Source: Campanula takesimana (taxonomy: Eukaryota; Streptophyta; Magnoliopsida; Asterales; Campanulaceae). From it: a DNA stretch of 64,000 nucleotides. The stretch is from NCBI GenBank assembly GCA_026119855.1, contig JAOWBW010001463.1, positions 229,360 through 293,359 on the forward strand, read 5' to 3'. Shown here one piece after another: positions 21,121-31,981 of this stretch. The translations under genes were made by a program, and so were the position numbers. Position 1 is the stretch's first letter; the number at the start of each line of letters is the position of its first letter. Below the pieces are notes generated by a model, which was not told the DNA's origin, did no database searches, and was given only the letters and a program-made list of their open reading frames with translations.

Positions 21121-23154
21121 TGTCGCACCCCAGACCCGTGGTCCTACTTGGCCCCACGCTCGGGACACGATTGGAAGACGTCATAAAACACTTTTAGAAA
21201 AATTTTCGAAATATACTTTCATAGAGTTTAACAAAATCCACACTCGAAGTTCAAAGACTTCCATTTAACTTTCAAACAAACTTTTTTACAAACGAAAGTA
21301 CTTAGCCCGAAGGCTTACACACTCTTATACAAATGTACAATTACCACACTTTAACAAAATAAGTGATACACGGATAAAGTTTCGGGTACACTACCCCAAA
21401 GGTTATACATTTATATAATGTAACCTTTAAACCACACTTACTTTCCAAAATGGATTATCAACCCGACGTCCTCCCTTATGAAGTGACCTATCCCCCGGAC
21501 TCGCCTTTATCTAAAACAGTAAACAAATAAAGGGTGAGAATGAATCTCAGTAAGCTACTAAAATGCAACTACGTTACATGCTGAAATGATACTCATAATT
21601 GAACAATGTCAATAAACATTCATATAGCACATAACATGAGAGGCAAATCCAACTCATCACACCACACGTAAGGCGGAAATAAACACTCATAAGTGGATAC
21701 TGAGCCAAGGTTCTCGAATCAAACATATAACCATCCGAGAGGTATCAACTGAGCAGCATCAAAGAGCTGAAGCCGGGATCCCGAAAACCAACCATAACCA
21801 TAAGAACCAAAGTAACAACGGGGGAAATATGACACAAAGTCATAATCCAAATGCTCACCCAAGGGAGCGATTCATCCCATCCAAGGCCAATCTGGACTGG
21901 GGAAAACAGAAAAGGCAATAGTGGAAAACCTTATAGTGAACTTGGCTCTTGTGCCACTATAATTCTCCCACTGCCTGACTCAACAACAAGTACCAGCTGG
22001 ACTTTAAACACGAGCATAGTAATGAATACTTGCTTAAATAACAACCGGGGGCAATGATTCCAAAGTAGGGAACCAAGCCAAACACATCACAAAGATGAAC
22101 CAATCCAAACCACATCAAAAGATGTTCAACAATATCCAATTAACATTCAGTCAAATTCCACAACACTTATGTTCACAAAGGAACCGATTTCAAACACTAG
22201 GGTGTTCCACAACAACCCTCTAGGTACTCTAGGATATCACCTAAGACCTAGACCAAAATTGAACTCTAAATCACTTGGATTGAAACAACTCAAACTATTC
22301 AGTAGCCCTAGGAGGTCGCCCACACCAGCCTGTGCGGCCTCCCAAAAACCTCTGTCCCACGACCAAAACCTTCCAGATAGATGGGCGGTCGCACGCCCTA
22401 TTTGGGCGGCCGCCCAACCCACTCGACATGCCAAAATGCACTAAATTTTACTCCCTTCGTTTCACCATTCCAAAAGTATTAACACACTTATACTTCCCTT
22501 ACCATTCAAAACCAACTTTCTAAATACTCCCCTTTTCCCAAAATTACAAGTATCACAAAAATTATCCAAATCACAGAAATAACAATCACAAGTATCAAGT
22601 ATAACATATATGACCATTTTAACATTTAAAGGGGGATTAGTAACTTACCTATTCCAGGGAAAATATCGCATAAATAATATTTGATCGGGTAGAAATAACC
22701 TACTCAACGCCCTGATCATTTTTATATAATTAGATTTTAAAACGGATAAGTAATTAAAAAGATAGAAATTAAAATAGGAAAATAACTTACTCCTATCGTC
22801 TTCAAAGCCTAGGAAGAAACTTAGAAATGTTTCCTGAGTATGAATATGCAGAGAGGGGAGGAGAAGTGATAAGTATATAAAGATTTTTTTACCCATGTTT
22901 TTATTTTGGTCACTCTAGTTTCAATTTAAACAAATAAACCCCAAAGGTTATAATTCTACTAAGGACCGTAAGGTTTCAACTTAATCAATTAACTCCCTTA
23001 ACCATTATTACTACTAACTAAATAAATAACACCAATAATCAAACAATATGTGCAAGTCATAAAATATGATGAAACACATAAAATACACACATAAGTTCAA
23101 ATTAAAATCCCCAAAAATATAAAATAAATAGGGACGGGTTTTGGGGTCGTTACA
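21121..23154 (-). repeat. G1 LTR-a
   Basis: 2034 bp from TGTCGCACCCCAGACCCG to GGGGTCGTTACA. It is followed by a purine tract on the minus strand and so is a 3' LTR. It lacks the 70-bp internal duplication of LTR-b and LTR-c. It carries a type A cassette at 22312-22416. Confidence 0.9.
22312..22416 (-). promoter_or_regulatory. Type A GC cassette, G1 LTR-a
   Basis: Four motif copies with cores starting at 22312 (decayed), 22334, 22385 and 22406: spacing 22, 51, 21. The last is GGGCGGCCGCCCA. CCTTCCAGATAG (22369-22380) lies in the central gap. The function is unknown; the palindromes and fixed spacing suggest a protein-binding array. Confidence 0.75.
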
Positions 23155-23173
23155 ATCACTCCCTCTTAAAGAA
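23155..23173 (-). other. G1 polypurine tract, interior 1
   Basis: The minus strand reads TCTTTAAGAGGGAGTGAT directly before LTR-a. Confidence 0.75.
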
Positions 23174-23343
23174 AATTCGTCCCGGATTTTAGGGTAATTT
23201 ACCAAACGAATCAAGCAACCAAGGATATTTCCTTTCCATTTCCTCCCGAAGTTCCCAAGTTGACCTTTCAACATTATGATTCCTTCATACCATTCTAACA
23301 AGCGGAATACTCTTGGTTCTCAATTATTGAACTTTGATATCAA

Positions 23344-24182
23344 TCACTCGAACTGGATGCTCTTCATAAGACATACTGGGTTCAAGATCCTCAGGTATCT
23401 CAGATAACATATAAGATGGATCATACAAATATTTGTGAAGCACGGAGATATGAAACACATTATGAATTCACCCAAAGAAGAAGGCAACACAAGATGGTAC
23501 GCAAGACTTCCAAATCTTTCTATAATTTCAAAAGGCCCATTATGAGTTTTCCATCGAATAGCAAATCTCAATAGGTAGAAAGTGAGCGGGTTTTATCAAT
23601 CTATCCACGACTACCCAAACTGCATCATGCTTTCAGCGAGTACGAGGCAATCCTGTTACAAAATCCATCACAATATTTTCCCATTTCCACTCAAGATATT
23701 GTTTCAAATTCTGATACATCTTGGTACTCCCGGGATGAATAATATACATGAACTCGTAACCCTCATCAAGAACTTGATGTTTAATTCAATCAATATCGGG
23801 TACACATAGCCACCCTCTATAAGTTAATACTCCTTCAAGATTAAAAGAGAGATCTTTAAATTTTCTATCCTCAATTTTATCCACTAATTTTCTCAACTCG
23901 GAGTCATCCTTCTGAACATCTTTTATCTGTTGAACTAAAGTTGGCAATACTCTATTATTTGCAAACATACTCCATGTCTTAATTCATAAGAACACCAATC
24001 TCAAGTATCTTCCATTCTCGGACCATCCTCGAAACCATGTAAGATTTCTGACTAATAGTATCTGCGACAACGTTTGTCTTGCCCAGATGATAAGAGATGG
24101 TACAGTCATAGCCCTTCCTTTTGACAATAGTTACATATCCTTTTACTTTGATTTCCCGAAGTGTTACCTTGATTGTTGGCAA
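23344..24182 (-). pseudogene. G1 Pol remnant, interior 1
   Basis: Three short frames match separate parts of the G2 Pol: integrase C-terminal region (Gly-Pro-Phe-Glu-Ile-Ile-Glu-Arg near 23530), the region before the integrase zinc site (23786-23968, ending Cys-Val-Pro-Asp) and the RNase H end (Asp-Cys-Thr-Ile-Ser-Tyr-His near 24110). Protease, RT and most of the integrase core are missing. The RNase H piece is joined directly to sequence at the Gag knuckle. Stops separate the frames. Confidence 0.75.
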
Positions 24183-24804
24183 TTAATTGCTCCTGAGGTT
24201 GTCCTCTATTTTGTAATGATATTCCCTGACCTCCTCGATTGTCACCGTACTGTGGTTGAGGTATTCCTTTCCTTTCCGCACCTGATAGTTCAACTTTCCT
24301 CTTATGTTCTTAAATATGGTGCTTCACTTTTTAACTCTATCAACTACATCTTCAACATCGTGTAACTTATGAAATACTAGTTGAGTTCGGAGCACAGTTC
24401 TCAATCCTCTCACAAATCGCATTACCTTCCTCTCCTCAGTTGCAACTAGATGAGTACAGTACCTGGATAACTCTGTAAATTTAGATGTATACTGAGCCAC
24501 GGACATAACATTTTGCTCTAAGTTGAGAAACTCCATTCCTTTCTTGTCTTGATCCACCCGGGGAATAAAATGTTCCTTGAACTTCTTTTAGAAAATTCTC
24601 CCAAGTATATGGTACATGAGTCTCATCCCAACAAGTTTTCAAAGGCTTCCACCAGTACTCAGTAGCTCCACTCAGTTTATAAGTAGCAAACCTGACTTGA
24701 TCTTTACCAAAACATCTCAGAACATCAAAGATCTTTTCCATCGATTCAATCCACCTTTCCACCTTAGTTACATCGGGTTCTCTATCATAACCTATTGGTT
24801 TCAT
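24183..24804 (-). pseudogene. G1 Gag remnant, interior 1
   Basis: Matches G3 Gag: Glu-Pro-Asp-Val-x-Lys-x-Glu-x-Trp-Ile-Glu-Ser-Met-Glu-Lys-Ile, then Tyr-Trp-Trp-Lys and Leu-Glu-Gln-x-Val-Met-Ser-Val-Ala-Gln-Tyr. Frameshifts near 24550 and 24330 break it. The knuckle end is lost in the deletion junction. Confidence 0.75.
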
Positions 24805-25036
24805 CTTTAAGAATTGTTCTAATCCATATCTCGGAGGTACTTGATCTTCTCCTTGTCTTTAATCATTTAAGGTTTTCATGGCTGCTTCAAATATTCCCTT
24901 GCCTTGAAGGTCCTGACTGATCTCTTTCTGTCCCAACCATTTTCAATAAGTACCTGCATAAGACTCTCAACGTTACTAACCCTATACACAACTACCCTCC
25001 TACGTCACTTAGTCATTCAAGACCATCTACAACCAG

Positions 25037-25048
25037 GCTCTGATACCA
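25037..25048 (-). other. G1 primer binding site, interior 1
   Basis: The minus strand reads TGGTATCAGAGC, a perfect 12-base iMet complement, two bases from LTR-b at 25051. Confidence 0.9.
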
Positions 25049-26307
25049 AATATCGCGCCCCAGACCCGTGGTCCTACTTGGTCCCATGCTCGGGACACGA
25101 TTGGAAGACGTCATAAAGAACTTTTAGAATATTTTTCGAAATATACTTTCATAGAGTTTAACAAAATCCACACTCGAAGTTCAAAGACATCCATTTAACT
25201 TTTAAACAAACTTTTTCACAAATGAAATACTTAGCTCGAAGGCTTATACACTCTTATACAAATGTACAATTATCACACTTTAACAAAATAACTGATACAC
25301 GGATAAAGTCTCAGGTACACTACCCCAAAGGTTATACATTTATATAATGTAACCTTTAAACCACACTTACTTTCCAAAATGGATTATCAACCCGACGTCC
25401 TCCCTTGTGAAGTGACCTATCCCCCGGACTCGCCTTTATCTAAAACAGTAAACAAATAAGGGGTGAGAATGAATCTCAGTAAGATACTAAAATGCAACTA
25501 CGTTACATGCTGAAATGATACTCGTAATTGAACAATGTCAATAAACATTCATTTAGCACATAACATGAGAGGCAAAGCCAACTCATCACACCACAAATAA
25601 GGCGGAAATAAACACTCTTAACTGGATACTGAGCCAAGGTTCTCGAATCAAACATATAACCATCTGAGAGGTATCAACTAAGCAGCATCAAAGAGCTGAA
25701 GCCGGGATCCCGAAAACCAACTATAACCATAAGAACCAAAGTAACAATGGGGGGAAATATGACACAAAGTCATAACCCAAATGCTCACCCAAAGGAGCGA
25801 TTCATCCCATCCAAGGCCAATCTGGACTGGGGAAAACAGAAAAGGCAATAGTGGAAAACCTTATAGTGAACTTGGCTCGTGTGCCACTATAATTCTCCCA
25901 CTACCTGACTCAAGGTACCAATGGAAAACCTTATAGTGAACTTAGCTTGTGCTACTATAATTCTCCCACTGCCTGACTTAACAACAAGTACCAGCTGGAC
26001 TTTAAACACGAGCTTAGTAATGAATACTTGCTTAAACAACAACCGAGGGCAATGATTCCAAAGTAGGTAACCAAGCCAAACACATCACAAAGGTGAACCA
26101 ATCCAAATCACATCAAAAGATGTTCAACAATATCCAATTAACATTCAGTCAAATTCCACAATACTTATGTTCACAAAGGAACCGATTTCAAACACTATGG
26201 TGTTCCACAACAACCCTCTAGGTACTCTAGGATATCACCTAAAACCTAGACCAAAATTGAACTCTAAATCACTTATTGAAACAACTCAAACTTTTCAGCA
26301 GCCCTGG

Positions 26308-26412
26308 GCGGTTTCCCACACCAGCCTGTGCGGCCGCCCAAAATGCTCTGTCCCATGACCAAAACCTTCCAGATAGATGGGCAGTCGCACGCCCTATTTG
26401 GGCGGCCGCCCA
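26308..26412 (-). promoter_or_regulatory. Type A GC cassette, G1 LTR-b
   Basis: Same layout as 22312-22416 with better-preserved motifs, including GTGCGGCCGCCCA (26328-26340) and GGGCGGCCGCCCA (26400-26412). CCTTCCAGATAG is at 26365-26376. Confidence 0.75.
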
Positions 26413-26484
26413 ACCCACTCGGCAGGCTAAAATGCACTAAATTTTACTCCTGTCGTTTCACCGTTCCAAAAGTATTAACACACT

Positions 26485-26489
26485 TATAC
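26485..26489. repeat. G2 target-site duplication, left
   Basis: TATAC, repeated at 42767-42771. Confidence 0.92.
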
Positions 26490-28601
26490 TGTCGCGACCC
26501 CGGACCCCGCAGGCCCGAGACCGCGAGCTGGACGTCGAATCTAAAACCAAAACTGAGAAATACTGAAGTTAAAAATTCCATTTGATACCAAAAGGTAATG
26601 ATCCAAAGTTTTACAAATCCAAGTTTGATAAAAACCAATTACAACTATCATAAACTTCCACAAGTTTATGCCCAACAAAATACAAACATACAATTCTTAA
26701 CGACGTCATGTTTGGTACAAATGCCCCAAAAGGTTACACATTTATATAATGTAAACCAACCTATATAACTTTCCCCAAAAGAATGGATCCACACTCGACG
26801 TCCTCTTTCTCGTGATCAGCGAGACTAATCCTTAGCACCTGGGGGGGGTTAAGGAAAAACAAAGATAAAAGAAAGGGGGTGAGATAAATCTCAATAAGTT
26901 ACTAATGCAACTACATGACATGCTATGATGCAATATACAATAAGAAATAATAAATATCACATAGCACATAGCATTTATCACATAACATATAGCAGCGGAA
27001 TTAAACACATAACAAAGGATATAGCCAAGGTTTTCCAAACCGGAACATCCAAATAAAGGATCGCTGCGCAGCTTCAATAATCGACAAATCATCATCTTCA
27101 TAATAGCATGAAAGCCGAAGAGAAAACCCCGGTACCGGAACCAATAACCGAAAGAAGTGTCACAAGGGACGGGAGACATGCTACAAAGTTATGCTCCAAG
27201 AAGCTAAAATGCACACAAAGGAGCTAGCTCTTCTCACATCCAAGGCCAATCTGGAGGAGGGTAATAATGGGGCAAAACAATGGTCAACACCACAATGGAC
27301 TTGGCCATGCCATCATAATGCTTCGCATCGCCCAAACACACACAAAATACCAGCTGGACTTTCACGTAAAGGCTAAGTAATAAAATACTAGCACGATAAA
27401 CAACAAAGGATTCCAAAGTAGGGAATCATGCCAAATAATCACCAAGAAGATGAAATGAACCAACAATACACAATAAGGGTGCTCCAAAATCCAATTTAAC
27501 AAATAATGAATTTCAAACACAAACTTGATCACGAAGGACCCAATTCTATCACTAAAGTATACTACAATGTTCACTAAGGTCAACTAGGAGGACACCCAAG
27601 ACTTAGACCAAAACGCGTCCTTCAATCACACAAAGTAACAAAATGAGAACTTTCAGGGGTTCTGGGCGGCCGCCCAAAGGGGACTGTGCGGTCGCCCAAA
27701 ATCCTTCAAAACAAGAACAAAAGCCTTCAGATAGTTGTGCGGTCGCCCATACAATTTTGTGCGGCCGCCCAATGCTCTGAAAAACTGGAAATCGGGAAGA
27801 ACAACATGGGTTCTTCCATTTTTATACCCAAAACACATTTCAACCAAAATCCAACATTCCAACTCATATACTAATGTGCCAAAACAACTAATAAGTCTAA
27901 AAAGACTCCTATAACAACATTTGATCAACCAAAATCAAGAATCAACCCAACATTCAAAAATCACCATTTTTAACCCAAAATCCAAATAAATTCCAAATAA
28001 ATTCTAAACTCATCCAAACTTCAAATATAACAACTCAAACATCATATAAACATGATATGAACATTTTAGCATCAAAATGGGGGAAAAATAACTTACTTGC
28101 AAATTCTCAAAGTTGATGGATTTCGATTCTTTTTGGCTTCCTACGATCCTATCGACGATCTAAACATGTTTCACGTTTTAAGAAATGAGAGAAGATGAGA
28201 GGAAGAAGGAGAAAATGAAGAGAGAAGTAAAGAGAAGAAAAACTTACCCAAGGGAGGAGAGAGAGAGAGAAGTTGCTGGGAGAAGAATGGAGAGAGTGAG
28301 GGAGAAGGTGAGGGAGGTGAGGGGAATAGGGAGGGAGTAGGGAAATTATTTCAAACATTTACACTTAGGCCCCCTCTCTCACACTTCACACAAATACTAC
28401 ACTCCCAACTAACAATTAAGACCCGACAATACTACACTAGCACAAATGACCCAAATAAAATGCTAGGCATATTATTATAACACATAAATTGCACACATAA
28501 ATATTTAAATAAATAATAATTTAAATAAATAAATAAGCAAATAATTAAATAAAAATCATTTAATTACTAATAAAATAGAGCCTATATTTCGGGTCGTGAC
28601 A
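26490..28601 (-). repeat. G2 3' LTR
   Basis: 2112 bp, TGTCGCGACCCCGG ... GGGTCGTGACA. On the minus strand a TATA-like box (27819-27826, TATAAAAA) lies 48 bp upstream of the type A cassette (27664-27771). Confidence 0.93.
27664..27771 (-). promoter_or_regulatory. Type A GC cassette, G2 3' LTR
   Basis: Cores start at 27666, 27688, 27739 and 27761: spacing 22, 51, 22. Motifs are GGGCGGCCGCCCA, TGTGCGGTCGCCCA (twice) and TGTGCGGCCGCCCA. GCCTTCAGATAG (27723-27734) occupies the same central position as CCTTCCAGATAG in G1. The counterpart in the 5' LTR is about 41829-41936. Confidence 0.78.
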
Positions 28602-28620
28602 TTCACTCCCCCTTAAAGAA
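28602..28620 (-). other. G2 polypurine tract
   Basis: The minus strand reads TTCTTTAAGGGGGAGTGAA next to the 3' LTR; identical in G3 at 34339-34357. Confidence 0.85.
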
Positions 28621-28650
28621 AATTCGACCCGAATTTTAACGAGACTCACC

Positions 28651-30882
28651 TTAAACAAAAAGCCACGGAAATTTCTTCTCTATCTCATCTCGGAGCTCCC
28701 ACGTCGACTCCTCGATGTTATGATTCCTCCAAAGAACTCGAACCAACGCAATACTTTTGCTCCTCAACTCTTGAACTTTCGAATCTAGGATCCGGACCGG
28801 TCGTTCCTCATAAGTCATATCGGGCTCAATATCTTCCGGTACCCTCGGTAACACGTGAGATGGATCATGAACATACTTCCGAAGCATAGAAACGTGAAAG
28901 ACGTTGTGCAACCGGTCCAAAGATGGCGGTAACACGAGTCGATACGCAAGAAGTCCAACCTTTCCCAAAACCTCAAACGGGCCAATAAACCTCGGAGCCA
29001 ATTTGCCTTTCTTCCCAAACCTACGAATACCCACCTTTGGAGATACTTTCAAGAACACCAAATCACCGGTCTGAAAACTAAGATCTCGCCTTCGGTTAAC
29101 TGCATAGCTCTTATGTCGACTCTGGGCTGTCTTCAATCTATCCCGGATAACTTTAACCTTTTCAACTGAATCCTGAAGCAAATCAATACCCACGATCTTC
29201 GCTTCACCAACCTCATCCCAACAAATAGGCGATCTACATTTCCTTCCATACAAGGCCTCAAACGGAGCCATCTCGATACTAGCCTGATAACTGTTGTTGT
29301 AAGAGAATTCCACTAACGGTAGGTGCGAATCCCAAGAATCGGAAAAGTCTATCGAACACGCTCGCAACATATCCTCCAAAACCTGAATAGTCCTCTCGGA
29401 TTGACCGTCGGTCTGAGGATGAAAAGCCGTACTGAATCGCAAATCTGTACCCAAAGCTTCCTGAAATGCCTTCCAGAACCTAGAAGTAAACCTCGGGTCT
29501 CGATCTGACACAATACTAACTGGAACCCCATGAAATCTCACAATCTCATCAATGTAAAGGGTCGCAAGCTTCTCCATCGAATATTTGATATCAATAGGCA
29601 AGAAATGGGCACTCTTGGTCAATCTATCCACTATCACCCAAACACTGTCATACTTCCTACGGGTACGAGGCAGTCCCGTAACGAAATCCATAGTCACATG
29701 CTCCCATTTCCACTCGGGAATCTCTAACGGCTGAAGCAATCCCGCGGGTCTCTGATGCTCGGCTTTGACCTGCTGACAAGTTAAACACCTCGATACATAC
29801 TCGGCTATTTCCCTCTTCATATTAATCCACAAAAATTGTTGCTTCAAATCCTGATACATCTTCGTACTACCTGGATGAATAGTATACCTCGATTTGTGAC
29901 CCTCATCAAGAACTCTCTGTTTAATTCCAACAACATCCGGAACACACAAACGACCACGGAAAGTCAAAACTCCACTCGAACTCAATGAAAAATCCTCGAA
30001 GTTCTTCTCTTTCAGTTTACCCATTATCTTCACCAACTCGGGATCTTCTTTCTGAGCCTCTTTTATCCTCTGAATTAGGGTCGAAGACACCCTAATATTC
30101 GCAAAAATAGCCCCATGTCTCGATTCACGAGGAGACCAATCTCGAACATCCTCAAGCATTTTCCACTCTCGAACCATCATCGAAGCCACATAAGATTTTC
30201 TACTAATCGCATCGGCTACCACATTCGCCTTTCCCGGATGATAAGAAATCGTGCAATCATAATCCTTCAACAATTCCATCCATCGGCGCTGTCGGTTGTT
30301 CAATTCCTTCTGAGAGAAAAGGTACTTCAAACTCTTGTGATCCGTAAAAATCTCAAACTTCGCCCCATAAAGGTAGTGCTTCCATTTGTGCAACGCAAAT
30401 ACAATAGCCGCTAACTCCATATCATGAGTCGGGTAATTCTGTTCACTCGGGGTCAACTTCCTCGAAGCATAAGCAATTACCTTCCTGTTCTGTATCAAAA
30501 CACAACCCAAACCCTCTTTCGAAGCATCACTGTAAATCACTAGGCCATCACTCCCATTAGGTAAAGTTAAGATCGGTGCGGTAGTCAACCTCTTCTTCAA
30601 TTCCTCGAAACTCTTGTCACATTTCTCGGTCCACACAAACGGGACATTCTTCCGAGTCAACTGAGTCATCGGAGTAGCAATCCTCGAAAACCCTTCAATA
30701 AATCTTCGGTAATAACCGGCTAAACCCAGAAAACTACGAATCTCGGTCACTGACTCGGGTCTCTTCCAATCCACTATAGCCTCTATCTTTGAAGGATCCA
30801 CCGAAATCCCATATTTCGAAATCACATGGCCCAGAAATGACACCTTCTCGAGCCAAAATTCGCATTTACTGAACTTCGCAAA
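28651..30882 (-). pseudogene. G2 Pol, C-terminal part: RT end, RNase H, integrase, chromodomain-like tail
   Basis: Downstream of the TAA at 30883-30885 the frame stays open to the stop at 28651. Numbering from the Met at 30843 (730 residues): RT thumb about 1-80; RNase H about 100-215 (Ile-Tyr-Ser-Asp-Ala-Ser, Asp106); integrase zinc site His316, His323, Cys353, Cys356; catalytic triad Asp386, Asp447, Glu483 with 35 residues between the last two. The tail from about 680 (Pro-Val-Arg-Ile-Leu-Asp ... Glu-Ser-Thr-Trp-Glu) fits the Tekay/Del chromodomain, which in the family targets integration to marked heterochromatin. Apart from the stop upstream it looks undamaged. Confidence 0.92.
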
Positions 30883-31981
30883 TTATTTCTCCCTCGCAAG
30901 AACAGATAAAACTGTCCTCAAATGCTGCTCGTGCTCCTCTCGAGATTTTGAATAAACAAGAATGTCGTCGATGAAGACTACCACGAACGAATCAAGATAG
31001 GGATGGAAAACTCGGTTCATCAAATCCATAAACACGGCCGGCGCGTTCGTCAACCCAAACGGCATAACCAAGAACTCATAATGACCATAACGAGTGCGAA
31101 AAGCAGTCTTCGGAATATGCTCCGATCGAACCTTCAACTGATGGTACCCACTCCTCAAATCAAGTTTAGAAAAAACCACGGACCTTTGAAGCTGATCAAA
31201 TAAATCATCGATATGGGGTAGAGGATACTTGTTCTTCACTGTAACCTGATTCAACTTCCGGTAATCTATACACAATCTCAACGAACCATCTTTCTTCCGC
31301 ACGAACAAAACCGGTGCTCCCCACGGGGAAACACTAGGGCGGATAAACCCTCGATCAAGCAACTCTTGCAACTGAACCTTTAACTCCTTCAACTCTGCGG
31401 GAGCTAACCTATAAGGTGCTTTCGAAATCGGAGCCGTACCCGGCAAAAGATCTATACAAAACTCAATCTCACGATCGGGAGGCATATCATACTCGGTAGA
31501 GAAAACATCGGGAAATTCCCGAACTACCCGAACACTATCCAAACTAGGGGATTCCTTCCTAGTATCAAGAACACTAGCCAAATACCCCTCATAACCACTA
31601 TGCAATAATTTTCTCGCTTTCAAATAAGAAATTAAGCGAACCCTTCTACTCAGAAGGCTAGCCTCAAACACAAATTTAGGCACATCGGGAATAGAGAAAG
31701 TAACAGTTTTCTTACGGCAATCAACAGACGCATGAAACTTACTCAACCAATCCATACCCAAAATGACATCAAAGTCTTGGATAGGAAGAACTACCAAATC
31801 CGCACAAAGAACTCGACCACAAATAACCACATCACAAGCACGAAAGACTCGATCAGAAATCAAGCATTCTCCTATAGGGGTCGACACCTCTAGCACGAAC
31901 GGTAAAGACTCGAATGCAGCATTTAACATGGAAGCAAATTGCACAGAAATGTATGAATGAGATGATCCTGGATCTACTAAC
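30883..31981 (-). pseudogene. G2 Pol, N-terminal part: protease and RT, ending in a premature stop
   Basis: Reads from the G3 junction. Protease active site Asp-Pro-Gly-Ser-Ser-His-Ser-Tyr-Ile, then Ile-Leu-Gly-Met-Asp-Trp-Leu; RT fingers and palm with Leu-Cys-Ile-Asp-Tyr-Arg-Lys-Leu-Asn, Lys-Leu-Asp-Leu-Arg-Ser-Gly-Tyr-His-Gln, Met-Pro-Phe-Gly-Leu-Thr-Asn-Ala-Pro, and the active-site box Phe-Ile-Asp-Asp. A single TAA at 30883-30885 follows Ala-Arg-Glu-Lys; the frame then goes on unchanged. Codons read upstream of 31982 belong to the inserted G3 LTR, not to this gene. One base change and G3 are the only breaks seen in pol. Confidence 0.92.
31977..31981. repeat. G3 target-site duplication, left
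   Basis: CTAAC, repeated at 39718-39722. Confidence 0.92.

Larger units (their letters stand above)
25051..26489 (-). repeat. G1 LTR-b, first part
   Basis: The start is mutated to TATCGCGCCCC. It has a 70-bp tandem duplication (25852-25921, repeated from 25922) shared only with LTR-c. Type A cassette cores at 26308, 26330, 26381 and 26402 (spacing 22, 51, 21). G2 interrupts it after TATAC (26485-26489). Confidence 0.88.

Noticed and set aside
27191..27376. Frames repeated at 41356-41541 and similar pairs
   Set aside because: Located in G2 LTRs with no homology to known proteins.
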